DNA from: Nocardioides nitrophenolicus
GTDB lineage: Bacteria; Actinomycetota; Actinomycetes; Propionibacteriales; Nocardioidaceae
NCBI RefSeq assembly: GCF_016907515.1
Contig: NZ_JAFBBY010000001.1
Span: forward strand, 1,674,001-1,738,000
Length of the DNA stretch: 64,000 nt
Direction: 5' to 3'
This document shows, in pieces, positions 13,201-22,000 of this stretch. The translations under genes were made by a program, and so were the position numbers. How positions within the stretch are numbered: position 1 is the first letter of the stretch; every line of letters starts with the position of its first letter. The notes beneath the pieces were generated by a model. It made no database searches and was not told where the DNA came from. It worked only from the letters and a program-made list of their open reading frames with translations.

Positions 13201-15932
13201 GCACCCCCACCTGGATCGCCGCGCCCGACAACGATCGGCTGATCGTCTCCGACCCGGAGAACGACGACATCCTGATGATGGTCGCGGTCGGCATCACGGC
13301 CGAGGACGACACCGCGACGACGACCCTGGCGGCCCCGGTGACCACCGACGTGCGCGCCAACGACATCGGCATCGACGGCGCCCCGGCCGTCACGACGGTG
13401 TCGGTGCCGCCCGACGGGGGCATGGCGAGCGTCGGCCCGGACGGGAGGATCACCTACACCCCGCAGGCGGGGTTCTCGGGGACGGACCGCTACGTCTACC
13501 AGAACCGGGTCACCCTGGAGGGCAGCGCCGAGTTCATCGGGATCACCGCCTACCTGCACATCGACGTCTGCGACTCCGCCGAGGTCACGGTGACCGTGCC
13601 CAACGTCTTCACCGCCGGTCCCGGCGTCACCACCCCGCAGAACGAGCCGGTGACGACGGCGATCGCGGCGATCGTGACCACGGGCGGCGCGGCGCTGGAC
13701 CCCACCGCCGTGACCCAGGCCCAGGCCCCGGCCCACGGCTCGCTGTCGGTCGACGGCGTCACCGGAGCGGTGACCTACACCCCCGACGCCGGCTACAGCG
13801 GCGCCGACTCCTACCGGGTCCGGGTGTGCGACACGGCCGACCCGGCCGAGTGCGCGGAGATCACCGTGCCCGTGACCGTCGAGGCGAACACCGTCACGGC
13901 CGAGGACGACACCGCCACCACGTCGGTCGCCGAACCGGTCGTCACCGACGTGGCGGCCAACGACGACAGCGCGTCCGGCCAGGCCTTCGGCACCATCACG
14001 GTCAGCACGCCGTCCGACAGCGGCAGCACCACCGTCGACGGCTCCGAGGTCACGTTCACACCGGACCCCGGCTTCTCCGGCGCGACCAGCTACGGCTACC
14101 GGATCTGCGACACCTCCACGCCCACCCCGGTCTGCGACCAGGCGACGGTGCACGTCACCGTCGACAACGTGTTCGTCGCCGGTCCCGGCCTGAGCACGCC
14201 GCAGAACCAGTCGGTGGCCGCGACGACGGCCGGGATCGCGACCACCGCGGGCATGCCGCTCGACCCGTCGGGATCGAGCATCGTGCAGCCCCCTGGCCAC
14301 GGCACGGCGATCCTCAGCAACGGCACCCTGACCTACATCCCGTTGCAGGGGTTCAGCGGCTCGGACTCGGTCGCCGTCACCGTGTGTGACACCTCGACGC
14401 CCCAGCAATGCGCCACCATCACGGTGCCCGTCACGGTCGGGGTCAACACGGTGACCGCCGGCGACGACACCGCCTCCACCACCGTCGTGACCGCGGTCAC
14501 CACCGACGTGGTCGACAACGACACCTCCACCTCGGGCCAGGCACTGGCCGAGCCGACGATCGACACGGCGCCCGGCCACGGCAGCACCGCCGTCGTCGGC
14601 GACGCGATCACCTACACCCCCGATGCCGGGTTCTCCGGTGACGACTCCTACGTCTACGAGATCTGCGACACCTCGAACCCGACGCCGGTCTGCGACACCG
14701 GGACCGTCACCGTGACCGTCGACAACGTCTTCACCACGGGCGCCTCGGTCACGACGGCGTACAACACGCCGGTCACGACCGGCCTCGACGACTACGCCAC
14801 CACCACCGGCAGGCCGCTCGCGCCGGCCGCGACCACCCTGGTCACCGGGCCCGGGCACGGCTCCATCTCGATCGACCCGACCACGGGCGCCGTCACCTAC
14901 AGCCCGAGCGCAGGGTTCAGCGGCTCCGACGGCTACACCGTCCAGGTCTGCGACAGCTCGGTGCCGGTCCAGTGTGCCGAGGCGAGCATCGACGTCACGG
15001 TCCAGACCAAGCCGGCGCCCACCAGCGGCCCCACCATCACCGTGCACGCCCCCGACAAGGCCACGCTCGAGGTCACCAAGGCGGGCAAGACCAAGCCGGT
15101 CGCCCTCACCGGCTCGGTCACCGTCACCGGCATCAACCCGGCCACGCGGGTCAGCGGCAAGGCGGTGACCGGCTCGGCGACCCTCTACGGCCCGGCGAAG
15201 AAGCCCGGTCCCGGGATGTGCACGCCGGCCGCAGCCGTCGCCACCGTCTCCTTCGCGCCCGTCAACGGCACCACGGCCCTGCCCGCGGTCACGGTGGACC
15301 GGCCCGGTCACTACACCTGGGTCGCCTCGACCAGCGCCGACGGCGACAACCTCGCCAGCACCCAGTCCTGCGGCGCTCCGGACTCGACCACGCTCGTCCA
15401 CCGACCGTCGCTGCCGGCCAAGATCACCGTCAAGACCGGGTACGCCGGCGTCGTCGCCGCCCCCGCGGCCCACGGCCGCCGGATCCGGCCGGTCCGGATC
15501 AGCATCCCCGCCCTGCGGCTCAACACCCGGCTCCAGACCGTCGGCATCCGCAAGCGGGACATGGTGATCCCGACCGACCCCGCGCGCGGCGGCTGGCTCG
15601 CCGGCTCCGCCGCCCCGGGCGAGTCCGTCGGCTCCACCGTCATCGCCGGTCACGTCTCCGACCGCGGCGACCGGCCCGGCGCCTTCGGCAGGCTGCGCCG
15701 GGCGCGCCCCGGTCAGGTCGTCGTCGTGAAGACCGCCGACGGCTCGGTGAGGCGCTACCGGATCGAGACCGTCACCACCCAGCCCCGCACCAAGGGCCTG
15801 ACCGGAGCCACGACCTCGACCACCGGCGAGCACCGGCTCACCCTGGTCACCTGCACCGGCCGGGTCACCTACCCCAACGGCCGGTTCCACTACACGAAGA
15901 ACCTGGTCGTGACCGCCGTGCCGATCGGCTGA
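10239..15932 (+). CDS. Giant secreted beta-propeller / Ig-repeat protein with a C-terminal class F sortase domain
   Basis: A 1,897-residue protein. A signal peptide covers residues 1-30 (MKLPRIALSA...PARA, cleavage after AxA). Three NHL-type propeller blocks with VADTGNNRV-like repeats lie at about 40-300, 390-655 and 750-1015. They are separated by two bacterial cadherin-like Ig domains (DVLGND..., TYAPAAGFSGTDTYVY), and six more such Ig repeats follow at about 1018-1595. A further beta-domain spans about 1596-1720. The C-terminus (about 1745-1897) is a class F sortase: VRISIPALRLNTRLQTVGI, STVIAGHVSD with His1805, TLVTCTG with Cys1872 and Arg1882 in NGRFHY, the expected His/Cys/Arg set. Class F sortases cleave sorting signals and transpeptidate, but are normally short membrane-anchored enzymes; fusion to a ~1,700-residue adhesin-like region is unusual. 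No C-terminal membrane anchor follows. A terminator hairpin lies downstream. Confidence 0.88.
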   Translation: MKLPRIALSAALAVSGALVAASTTAAPARAAAPTTGCDTLAESGYRQSIIATGVTEPRGIDVDTAGVVYVGHGEQVDKLTPADGSYTRTTAGGSFTPYAIAVGNDGTIYVADRPNGKVEKLVPSGGTYTEQNVAWGYGGGLAALDVDASGAVYIGDTSNQRITKLTPGGGGYTPSGVDSLPLTEVRGIAVFGTTLWFTMDDDTVRALNIPGHTPGNPIPTSGLSGPRGLDLDPSGPAPALVVADTGNNRVVRFSLAGDALRTLPADGLDQPQDIAAGLDGNLYVADTGNDRVVRLTPLAVDADADTATTSAGDAVTADVLGNDTADGTDLADAPTIATNPEHGTATVNPNGTITYAPAAGFSGTDTYVYAVRDASGTVCATAKVTVTVSQDNACGAIGTTGPLTRLPIETGTDYPTYVDANAGGDLFVTDSENGLIAKLTPSEAGYTRSVAATGVGNVGAIAVDDSDDDGRLWVVRYPGQVLELTPSGSTYAIANTYSGGLLNNVGGIDVAPNGDVYVSINATSFGTGGVVRLSGPSRTQTQVISGLDVPHQVTVDDDGAVYVASYTRVVKYDGTTQTDAVTGLGSGQGVAVDSTGTLWISTTEDPGVWTAAPAGAGYAAKQLYAPWGANNAYNLVVTDDDTVFVADFERLWEFGPLTVEAQDDTATVGANGSVTTDVRANDVTNSFLDEITVVSAPAHGTATVNADATVTYRPTPGFSGADHYDYLARDEDGLVCAVARVTLTVTTSDGCGDIPSKEYGYDLVVSDDDFVEPAGVAIDSRNFVLIADAAGARVNAWAPGAGPSPIDQEPGLDPQGIATDAQGNVYYADEGEHEIVKLTWSEDDNDYTTRTVLAQGLQRPAGVAVDADGDVFFTERASGHVHRLTPSGGSYTSSLVASGLGSPRGIAVGADGDLFVADRSDNRLVRLTPSGADYALSVVSTSLLGPVGVTVRPDGVLLVADTENRRVLQLTPNGSGYAQTVAQRWDTRTPTWIAAPDNDRLIVSDPENDDILMMVAVGITAEDDTATTTLAAPVTTDVRANDIGIDGAPAVTTVSVPPDGGMASVGPDGRITYTPQAGFSGTDRYVYQNRVTLEGSAEFIGITAYLHIDVCDSAEVTVTVPNVFTAGPGVTTPQNEPVTTAIAAIVTTGGAALDPTAVTQAQAPAHGSLSVDGVTGAVTYTPDAGYSGADSYRVRVCDTADPAECAEITVPVTVEANTVTAEDDTATTSVAEPVVTDVAANDDSASGQAFGTITVSTPSDSGSTTVDGSEVTFTPDPGFSGATSYGYRICDTSTPTPVCDQATVHVTVDNVFVAGPGLSTPQNQSVAATTAGIATTAGMPLDPSGSSIVQPPGHGTAILSNGTLTYIPLQGFSGSDSVAVTVCDTSTPQQCATITVPVTVGVNTVTAGDDTASTTVVTAVTTDVVDNDTSTSGQALAEPTIDTAPGHGSTAVVGDAITYTPDAGFSGDDSYVYEICDTSNPTPVCDTGTVTVTVDNVFTTGASVTTAYNTPVTTGLDDYATTTGRPLAPAATTLVTGPGHGSISIDPTTGAVTYSPSAGFSGSDGYTVQVCDSSVPVQCAEASIDVTVQTKPAPTSGPTITVHAPDKATLEVTKAGKTKPVALTGSVTVTGINPATRVSGKAVTGSATLYGPAKKPGPGMCTPAAAVATVSFAPVNGTTALPAVTVDRPGHYTWVASTSADGDNLASTQSCGAPDSTTLVHRPSLPAKITVKTGYAGVVAAPAAHGRRIRPVRISIPALRLNTRLQTVGIRKRDMVIPTDPARGGWLAGSAAPGESVGSTVIAGHVSDRGDRPGAFGRLRRARPGQVVVVKTADGSVRRYRIETVTTQPRTKGLTGATTSTTGEHRLTLVTCTGRVTYPNGRFHYTKNLVVTAVPIG

Positions 15933-15960
15933 CCGCCGGCGGCGCCCCCCGAGCGGCGGG

Positions 15961-15995
15961 CCCGGACGGACCGAATCCCCCCAGGTCCGTCCGGG
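15961..15995 (+). terminator. Hairpin terminator of the sortase-fusion gene
   Basis: CCCGGACGGACC (15961-15972) pairs perfectly with GGTCCGTCCGGG (15984-15995) around an 11-nt loop, 28 nt after the stop codon. There is no U tract, as is common for actinobacterial terminators. Confidence 0.7.
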
Positions 15996-16030
15996 TCACG
16001 CCTTGCGGGCGGGGATGAGGAGTCGCGCCC

Positions 16031-16036
16031 TAGGCT
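16031..16036 (+). promoter_or_regulatory. -10 box of the leaderless mhuD promoter
   Basis: TAGGCT lies 6 nt before the ATG at 16043. No Shine-Dalgarno is seen and the spacing fits transcription from the start codon. Confidence 0.55.
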
Positions 16037-16042
16037 CGGGTC

Positions 16043-16360
16043 ATGTCCGTCGTGAAGATCAACGCCATCCAGGTCCCGCCCAACGCCGGCCCCGAGCTGG
16101 AGAAGCGGTTCGCCGCCCGGGCCGGGGCGGTCGAGAAGGCGCCCGGCTTCCTGGGCTTCCAGCTGCTCCGGCCCACCGCCGGCGAGGACCGCTACTTCGT
16201 GGTGACCCACTGGGCCGACGAGGATTCCTTCGCCGCGTGGCGCGACGGCGACGCCCGGGCCGCCCACGCGACGCCCGAGGGCGAGGCGCCGCGCAAGCCG
16301 GTCGCGACCGGTGCCGACCTGCTGGAGTTCGAGGTCGTGCTCGACGTCAAGCCGGCCTGA
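16043..16360 (+). CDS. mhuD: Heme-degrading monooxygenase, MhuD type
   Basis: A 105-residue ferredoxin-like (antibiotic-biosynthesis-monooxygenase fold) protein, the same length and nearly the same sequence pattern as mycobacterial MhuD: MSVVKINAIQVP, ELEKRFAARAGAVEKAPGFL, GFQLLRP, YFVVTHW and LLEFEVVLDV. The three residues that define heme oxygenation in this family are at the same numbers: Asn7, Trp66 and the heme ligand His75. The enzyme degrades heme in the cytoplasm to release iron; in mycobacteria the product is mycobilin without CO release. It is a single-gene unit, and its 3' end overlaps the convergent SRPBCC gene by 14 bp. No iron-box operator was recognised upstream. Confidence 0.9.
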   Translation: MSVVKINAIQVPPNAGPELEKRFAARAGAVEKAPGFLGFQLLRPTAGEDRYFVVTHWADEDSFAAWRDGDARAAHATPEGEAPRKPVATGADLLEFEVVLDVKPA

Positions 16361-16748
16361 GCAGGTCCGCCGCGCGGCGCAGGTCGGCCGCCACGGCCGG
16401 CCGCGCGCCCACGGTGAGCAGCCGGCCCAGGCCGAGGCCGCGTACGCCGAAGTGCGCGGTCACCGTGCAGCGCTCGGCCCCGGTGGGGGCGAAGCGGAGC
16501 TCCAGCCGCGCCCGGAACGGGCCCCAGTCCCCCTCCTCGACCCAGCGGTGCGGCGGCTCGGAGAGCGTCGTGCGCATCCGCGGGCGTACCCCCGGCACCA
16601 CGGTGACGTCGGTCCACGCCGCCCCGCCGTGGCGTACGTCGGCGACCGCGCGCAGCGAGGACTGCCACAACGGGCGGTGGCGCGGGTCGGCGAGGTAGTC
16701 GAAGGCCCGGTCCGCGGGGACCGGGAAGGCGACCTCGACCGGGCTCAG
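16347..16748 (-). CDS. SRPBCC (START/Bet v1-like) family protein
   Basis: About 133 residues with the SRPBCC pattern: VEVAFPVPADRAFDYLADP, HRPLWQSSLRAVADV, TDVTVVPGVRPRMRTTLSEP, HRWVEEGDWGPFRARLELRF and a C-terminal helix VAADLRRAADLL. These helix-grip proteins bind hydrophobic ligands; the ligand is unknown. No ATG, GTG or TTG lies in frame near the homology start. The only sensible initiation codon is a CTG whose last two bases form the TG of purB's TGA stop (CTGA overlap), so translation is probably coupled to purB. The exact start is inferred. Confidence 0.72.
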   Translation of the reverse strand: MSPVEVAFPVPADRAFDYLADPRHRPLWQSSLRAVADVRHGGAAWTDVTVVPGVRPRMRTTLSEPPHRWVEEGDWGPFRARLELRFAPTGAERCTVTAHFGVRGLGLGRLLTVGARPAVAADLRRAADLLRPA

Positions 16749-18175
16749 AGGATCGCGCCCGGCTGGTAGTCGGCGGCGCCCGGGTGGGCGGCCACGACGG
16801 CCGCGACCCGGCGGCAGACCTCCTGGGTCTGGGCCACGGCGGCACCGGTGAAGGTGATCGGCTCGGCCACCAGCGACTGCAGCTGCTCCTCGGTGAGGCC
16901 GAGCCGCTCGTCGGCGGCGAGCTTGGCGAAGACGTCGTTCTCGGCCTGGCCCTGGCGCATCGCCAGGGCGGTGCCGACCGCCGCCTCCTTGATCGCCTCG
17001 TGCGCGCTCTCGCGGCCCACGCCGTTGCGGACCGCGGCCATCAGCACCTTCGTCGTGGCGAGATACGGCAGGTAGCGGTCCAGCTCGCGCTGGATCACCG
17101 CCGGGAAGGCGCCGAACTCGTCGAGCACGGTGAGGAAGGTCTGGAACAGCCCGTCGACGGCGAAGAAGGCGTCGGGCAGGGCCACCCGTCGTACGACCGA
17201 GCAGGAGACGTCTCCCTCGTTCCACTGGTCGCCGGCGAGCTCGCCGACCATGGAGAGATAGCCGCGGGTCACCACCGCGAGGCCGTTGACCCGCTCGCAG
17301 GAGCGGGTGTTCATCTTGTGGGGCATCGCGGAGGAGCCGACCTGGCCCTCCTTGAAGCCCTCGGTCACGATCTCGTTGCCGGCCATCAGCCGGATCGTGG
17401 TGGCGAGGTTGGACGGCGCCGCGGTCAGCTGGACCAGCGCGGACAGCACGTCGAAGTCGAGGGAGCGCGGGTAGACCTGCCCGACGCTGGTCAGCACCCG
17501 GTCGAAGCCGAGGTGCTGCGCGACCCGCTGCTCGAGGTCGGCGAGCTTGTCGGCATCGCCGCCGAGCAGGTCGAGCATGTCCTGCGCGGTGCCCATCGGG
17601 CCCTTGATGCCGCGCAGCGGGTAGCGACCGAGCAGGTCCTCGATCCGCTCCACCGCGATCATCAGCTCGTCGGCGACGGTCGCGAACCTCTTGCCGAGCG
17701 TGGTCGCCTGCGCGGCGACGTTGTGGCTGCGCCCGGCCATCACCGTGGTCTCGTGCTCGGCGGCGAGCCGGGCGAGCCGGGCGAGGGTCGCGACCGCACG
17801 CTCGAGCAGCAGCTCCAGCGACTGCTTGACCTGCAGCTGCTCGACGTTCTCGGTCAGGTCGCGGCTGGTCATCCCCTTGTGGATGTGCTCGTGACCGGCG
17901 AGCGCGGCGAACTCCTCGATCCGCGCCTTCACGTCGTGGCGGGTCACCCGCTCGCGGGCCGCGATGCTCGCCAGGTCGACGGCGTCCGCGCCCTGGTCGG
18001 CGACCTTCTCGTAGGCCTCGACGACACCGTCGGGCACCTCGATCCCGAGGTCGCGCTGCGCCTTGAGGACGGCGATCCACAGCTGCCGCTCGAGGACGAT
18101 CTTGTGCTCGGGCGACCAGATGGCGGTGAGGTCGGCGGCGGCGTAGCGGGTGGCGAGGACGTTCGGGACGGTCAC
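16745..18175 (-). CDS. purB: Adenylosuccinate lyase
   Basis: PurB cleaves SAICAR to AICAR plus fumarate and adenylosuccinate to AMP plus fumarate, thus acting in both the IMP and AMP branches. The 476-residue protein has the fumarase/aspartase superfamily signatures: TVPNVLATRYA at the start, IHKGMTSRDLTENVE, MAGRSHNVAAQATTLGKRFA and the mobile catalytic loop QVGSSAMPHKMN. I choose the GTG at 18175 because GGGAGA lies 9 nt before it and homologues begin at this point; an in-frame GTG at 18193 would add six residues. The SRPBCC gene follows with a CTGA overlap. Confidence 0.96.
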   Translation of the reverse strand: MTVPNVLATRYAAADLTAIWSPEHKIVLERQLWIAVLKAQRDLGIEVPDGVVEAYEKVADQGADAVDLASIAARERVTRHDVKARIEEFAALAGHEHIHKGMTSRDLTENVEQLQVKQSLELLLERAVATLARLARLAAEHETTVMAGRSHNVAAQATTLGKRFATVADELMIAVERIEDLLGRYPLRGIKGPMGTAQDMLDLLGGDADKLADLEQRVAQHLGFDRVLTSVGQVYPRSLDFDVLSALVQLTAAPSNLATTIRLMAGNEIVTEGFKEGQVGSSAMPHKMNTRSCERVNGLAVVTRGYLSMVGELAGDQWNEGDVSCSVVRRVALPDAFFAVDGLFQTFLTVLDEFGAFPAVIQRELDRYLPYLATTKVLMAAVRNGVGRESAHEAIKEAAVGTALAMRQGQAENDVFAKLAADERLGLTEEQLQSLVAEPITFTGAAVAQTQEVCRRVAAVVAAHPGAADYQPGAIL

Positions 18176-18227
18176 GGTGCGCCATTCTCCCACGTACCCG
18201 CCGCGACCCGGGTCTCGGCGCCACCGG

Positions 18228-18848
18228 TCACCGCACGTACCCGTCGACCGAGGCGAGGTGGATGAGGTGGTGGGAGTTGCCGGGCTGGTGCCCGTGCTGC
18301 TGGTACTTCTCGCGAACGCGCGCCAGATAGGTCTTCACCGCGCCGTCGCTGATCCTCAGCAACCGGCCCACCGCGCGCCGGTCCAGACCCTGGTCGATGG
18401 CGCGCAGGACCTGGACCTGGCGGGCCGAGAGGGCGGGCACTGCGGGGTTCAGCAGGGCGGGAGCCAGCGTCGCGGAGCAGACGAAGTCGCCGCCGGCGAC
18501 GTCCTCCACGGCCGCGGAGAGCAGGGCGAGCGGGTCGCGCTTCAGCAGCACGCCCGCGGCGCCGGCCTCGACCGCCCGGCGCAGCGGCACGACCCGCTCC
18601 TCGGCGGTGTACAGGAGCACGCGGACGCCCCGCTCCCGCAGCTCCGCGAGCGCCCGGAGCGCGTCGTCGTGCGGGCACGCATCGAGGAGGGCGACGTCCT
18701 GCTCGCCTCCCTGCCGCACCAGGCCCTCGACGCTCGGCACCGAGGCGGTCACGACCACCGTGCTCGACGTACGGCGCAGGTGGCACTCGATCCCGTGGCG
18801 CAGGGCGGGATGCGGATCGACGAGGGCCAACCGGGTTCGCAGCTCCAT
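18228..18848 (-). CDS. Orphan NarL/LuxR-type response regulator
   Basis: A 206-residue two-domain regulator. The receiver (about 5-120) has RLALVDPHPALRHGIECHLR at the acidic pocket, VALLDACPHDD with the likely phospho-acceptor Asp, and VLLKRDP with the conserved Lys. Only one acidic residue (LVDPHP) is present where most receivers have a DD pair, so phosphorylation may be altered. The output domain is a LuxR HTH: LSARQVQVLRAIDQGLD followed by LLRISDGAVKTYLARVREKY. No partner kinase is adjacent. It is divergent from the STAND/WD40 gene across 212 bp and may control it. The ATG at 18848 has a weak ribosome site. Confidence 0.87.
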   Translation of the reverse strand: MELRTRLALVDPHPALRHGIECHLRRTSSTVVVTASVPSVEGLVRQGGEQDVALLDACPHDDALRALAELRERGVRVLLYTAEERVVPLRRAVEAGAAGVLLKRDPLALLSAAVEDVAGGDFVCSATLAPALLNPAVPALSARQVQVLRAIDQGLDRRAVGRLLRISDGAVKTYLARVREKYQQHGHQPGNSHHLIHLASVDGYVR

Positions 18849-19060
18849 GGGACGACGATCTCGGTGATCGGGGCTGTCCGGACCCGGTCCGGGCACGGTC
18901 GCACAAGGTCGCACACACACCGCGGGCGGGAGGAGAAGTCGGCCCATCGGAGTACGCCGGATTGCGCACGATGCGCCGGTCGAGCGTTGAGCCCTCGCCG
19001 ATCCGCACCTAGCGTGCCGCGAGCGCGCTCGCCTGCGCGCCGGATCCGAAGGACTGACGA

Positions 19061-22000
19061 GTGCTCGATGCAGCGGTCACGACGGCGATGATCGAGGCGG
19101 TCACCGACCGCGCGCAGCTGGGGCAGCTGCTCACCCGGCTGCGCGCCGGGCGACCGGTCCGCGACCTGGCCACCGCGGTCGCCGAGCGGGTCGGCGAGCG
19201 GGACGCGGTCTCGTTCAGCACGATCTCCTCCTGGTGTCGGGGGGCGTCGGCGCCGAACCATCGGCAGTTCACGGCCTTCGGGGCGCTGCTGGCCGAGTGC
19301 GAGGCGGGCGACGCCGACCTCTGGTTCGACGCCGTACGACGGATCCGTGGCGCCGACGGTGCCGGACCGTCGCCCTATCCCGGCCTGGTGCCGTTCGCGG
19401 AGGCGGACGCCGCGGCGTTCAGCGGACGCGATGCCGTGATCGACGAGACGATGGCCTGCGTCGAGCGGGTCGCGGCGTCCGAGCAGCCTGATCGCGTCGT
19501 CGCCGTGATCGGCGCCTCGGGATCGGGCAAGACCTCGCTGATCCACGCCGGGCTGCTGCCACGGCTGCGCGCCGCGGACCGGGAGGCCACGGTCGTCGAG
19601 GCCGGGGACCAGCTCGACGACCTCCTCACCGCCGTCGACGCGACCATGGCGGCGAGCTCGGCGCTGGTCGTCGACCGCCTGGAGCAGCTGCTCCGCAGCG
19701 AGGTGTCCCACGACGTGCGGTCCGCCTTCTTCGCCGCCCTCACCGACGCGCGGCGGCAGGGCGTCACGATCCTGGTCCTCCGCGCGGACTTCTACGACCG
19801 CGCCGCGCAGCACCCGGTCGTGCTGCGGGCGCTGCGGACCGCGCAGGTCCTCGTCGGGCCGATGACGGAGGCAGACCTGACCGCCGCGATCGAGGGGCCC
19901 GCGCGCGCGGCCGGCTCCGTGGTGCCCGAGGGACTGGTCGAGCTGGTCAAGGCCGAGGCCGGGCGGGCGCCCGGCCTGCTCCCCCACCTCTCGCACGCAC
20001 TGCGGCAGACCTGGGAGCACGGCCGTCGCGGCCGGATGAGCATCGCGGACTATCGCGCCGTCGGCGGGGTCGCCGGCGCGATCGAGCAGACCGCCGAGGC
20101 GGCGTACGCCGAGCTCTCGCCCCGCGCGCGGGACGCCGCTCGCCGGGTCTTCCTCCGGATGGTCGACGTCGCCGACGACGTCCCGCTGACCCGGCGGGCG
20201 GTCACCCGGTCGGAGCTGTCGACGATCATCGACCCGGCCGTCGACGAGCAGGACCGCCGGGTCCTCCTCGAGCATCTCGTCGCCGCGCGCCTGCTGGTCG
20301 TCGACGGCGAGGAGGTCGAGGTCGTCCACGAGGTCCTGCTGCGGGCCTGGCCGCGGCTCGCGGGCTGGGTCGAGAGCGTCCGCGAGTCCCTGCGCACGCA
20401 GGCCGGCCTGCGCGTCGCGACGTCGCTGTGGCTCGACGGCGGCAGGCAGGACGCCGACCTGGCCCGCGGGGCCGCCCTCCACGGCTACCGTGCCGTGGTC
20501 GCCGACGGGGTGCTGGCTACGACGGTGACCGAGCGGGGGTTCGTCGAGGCGAGCGAGCGGGCGCTGCTGGAAGCCGAGGTCGCCCAGCGACGGCGGGTCC
20601 GCCGGCTCCGCCTGCTGCTGGCCGCGGCGTCCGCGCTGGCGCTGGTGGCCGCCACGCTCGCGGTCGTGGCGGTCGTCGCGGGTCGCGATGCGGCCGCGGC
20701 GCGCGACGGAGCGAGGCAGGCCCGCGACGACGCGCTGTCGCGGCAGGTCGCGGTGACCGCGCAGGGGCTGGTGGACAGCGACCCCTCGGTCGCCGCCCTG
20801 CTCGCGGTGAGCGCCTACCGGGTCGCACCCACGCTGGAGGCGCGCTCCGCCGTCCTGGAGATCGGCCACGAGCCGCTCCCCCAGCGGATCCTCGGCGGTG
20901 CGGGCAGCAAGGCCGTCGCGCTCTCCGCCGACGGTGGCCTGCTGGTGACCTCCGACGCGGTCGCGGGGACCGTCGAGCTGCTCGCGCGCGACCGGTCCGG
21001 CTCCTACCGCCACGCCGGCACCCTCGAGCTGGGCGAGGAGACCTACGCGCTCGCACTCGCGCCGGGCGGGAGGGTGCTGGCCGCCGGTGGCACCGACACG
21101 AAGGTCCGGCTCTGGGACGTCTCCGACCCCGCGGCACCGCGGGCGCTCGGTGACCCGCTGGTGGGGGTGCGGGGACCGGTCCAGCGGGTCGCCTTCTCGC
21201 CCGACGGGTCCGAGCTGGCCGCGGTGGGCCAGGGCGAGGGCGTCTACCGGTGGGGCCTGGCCGATCCCGCGGCGCCGTCGCGCCTGCCGACCTTCGCGGT
21301 CCCGTCCGGGGTGACCTGGAGTGTGGCCTACCGTCCCGACGGGCGAGCGCTCGCGGTCACCGACGACGAGGGCGAGGTGCACCTGATCCGCCACCGCGAC
21401 GGCCGGATCGTCGGCACCATCAGCCCCGCCGGGGAGCAGTCGGCGCGGGTCGCGAGCTTCAGTCCCGACGGCAGCCGGCTCGCCGTCGGCAGCGTCGTCA
21501 CCAATCTCTTCCAGGTGTGGGACGTGCGCTCGCTGCGGGCGCCCCGGGCGGTGCCCGACGCCGACGACACGTTCACCAGCTACGTCAACGACGTGCGCTT
21601 CAGCGCGGACGGCAGGTACGCCGCGGCCGCGTCCTCCGACAGCACGGTGAAGGTCTGGGACACCTCGACCTGGACCGAGGTCGTCGTCCTGCACCACGCG
21701 GGCCTGGTCACCCAGCTCGCGTTCGCCGAGGACGGCACGCTCGCCACGGCGGCCACCGACGGCACCACCCGGGTCTGGCAGCTGCCGCGAGACCTGCCGC
21801 TCGACGCGCCCGCGTCGGTCTTCAACGTCTCCCAGTCCGCACGCACCGGCATGGTGGCCGCCGTCGGGAACGGCCATCTCCAGCTGGTCCGCCCCGACCC
21901 CGACGGCAGGCTCACCCCGGCGCACGCCCGGTCGCTCCTCGCCCCGTCGGCGACCGGGGGCGGCGGCATCTCGCCGGACGGCCGGTTCGTGACCCAGGGT

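Noticed and set aside
10062..15890. 1,942-codon open frame on the minus strand opposite the sortase-fusion gene
   Set aside because: High-GC antisense shadow: composition is low-complexity (R, G, D, V), it has no domain pattern, and the plus strand has a signal peptide and clear repeats.
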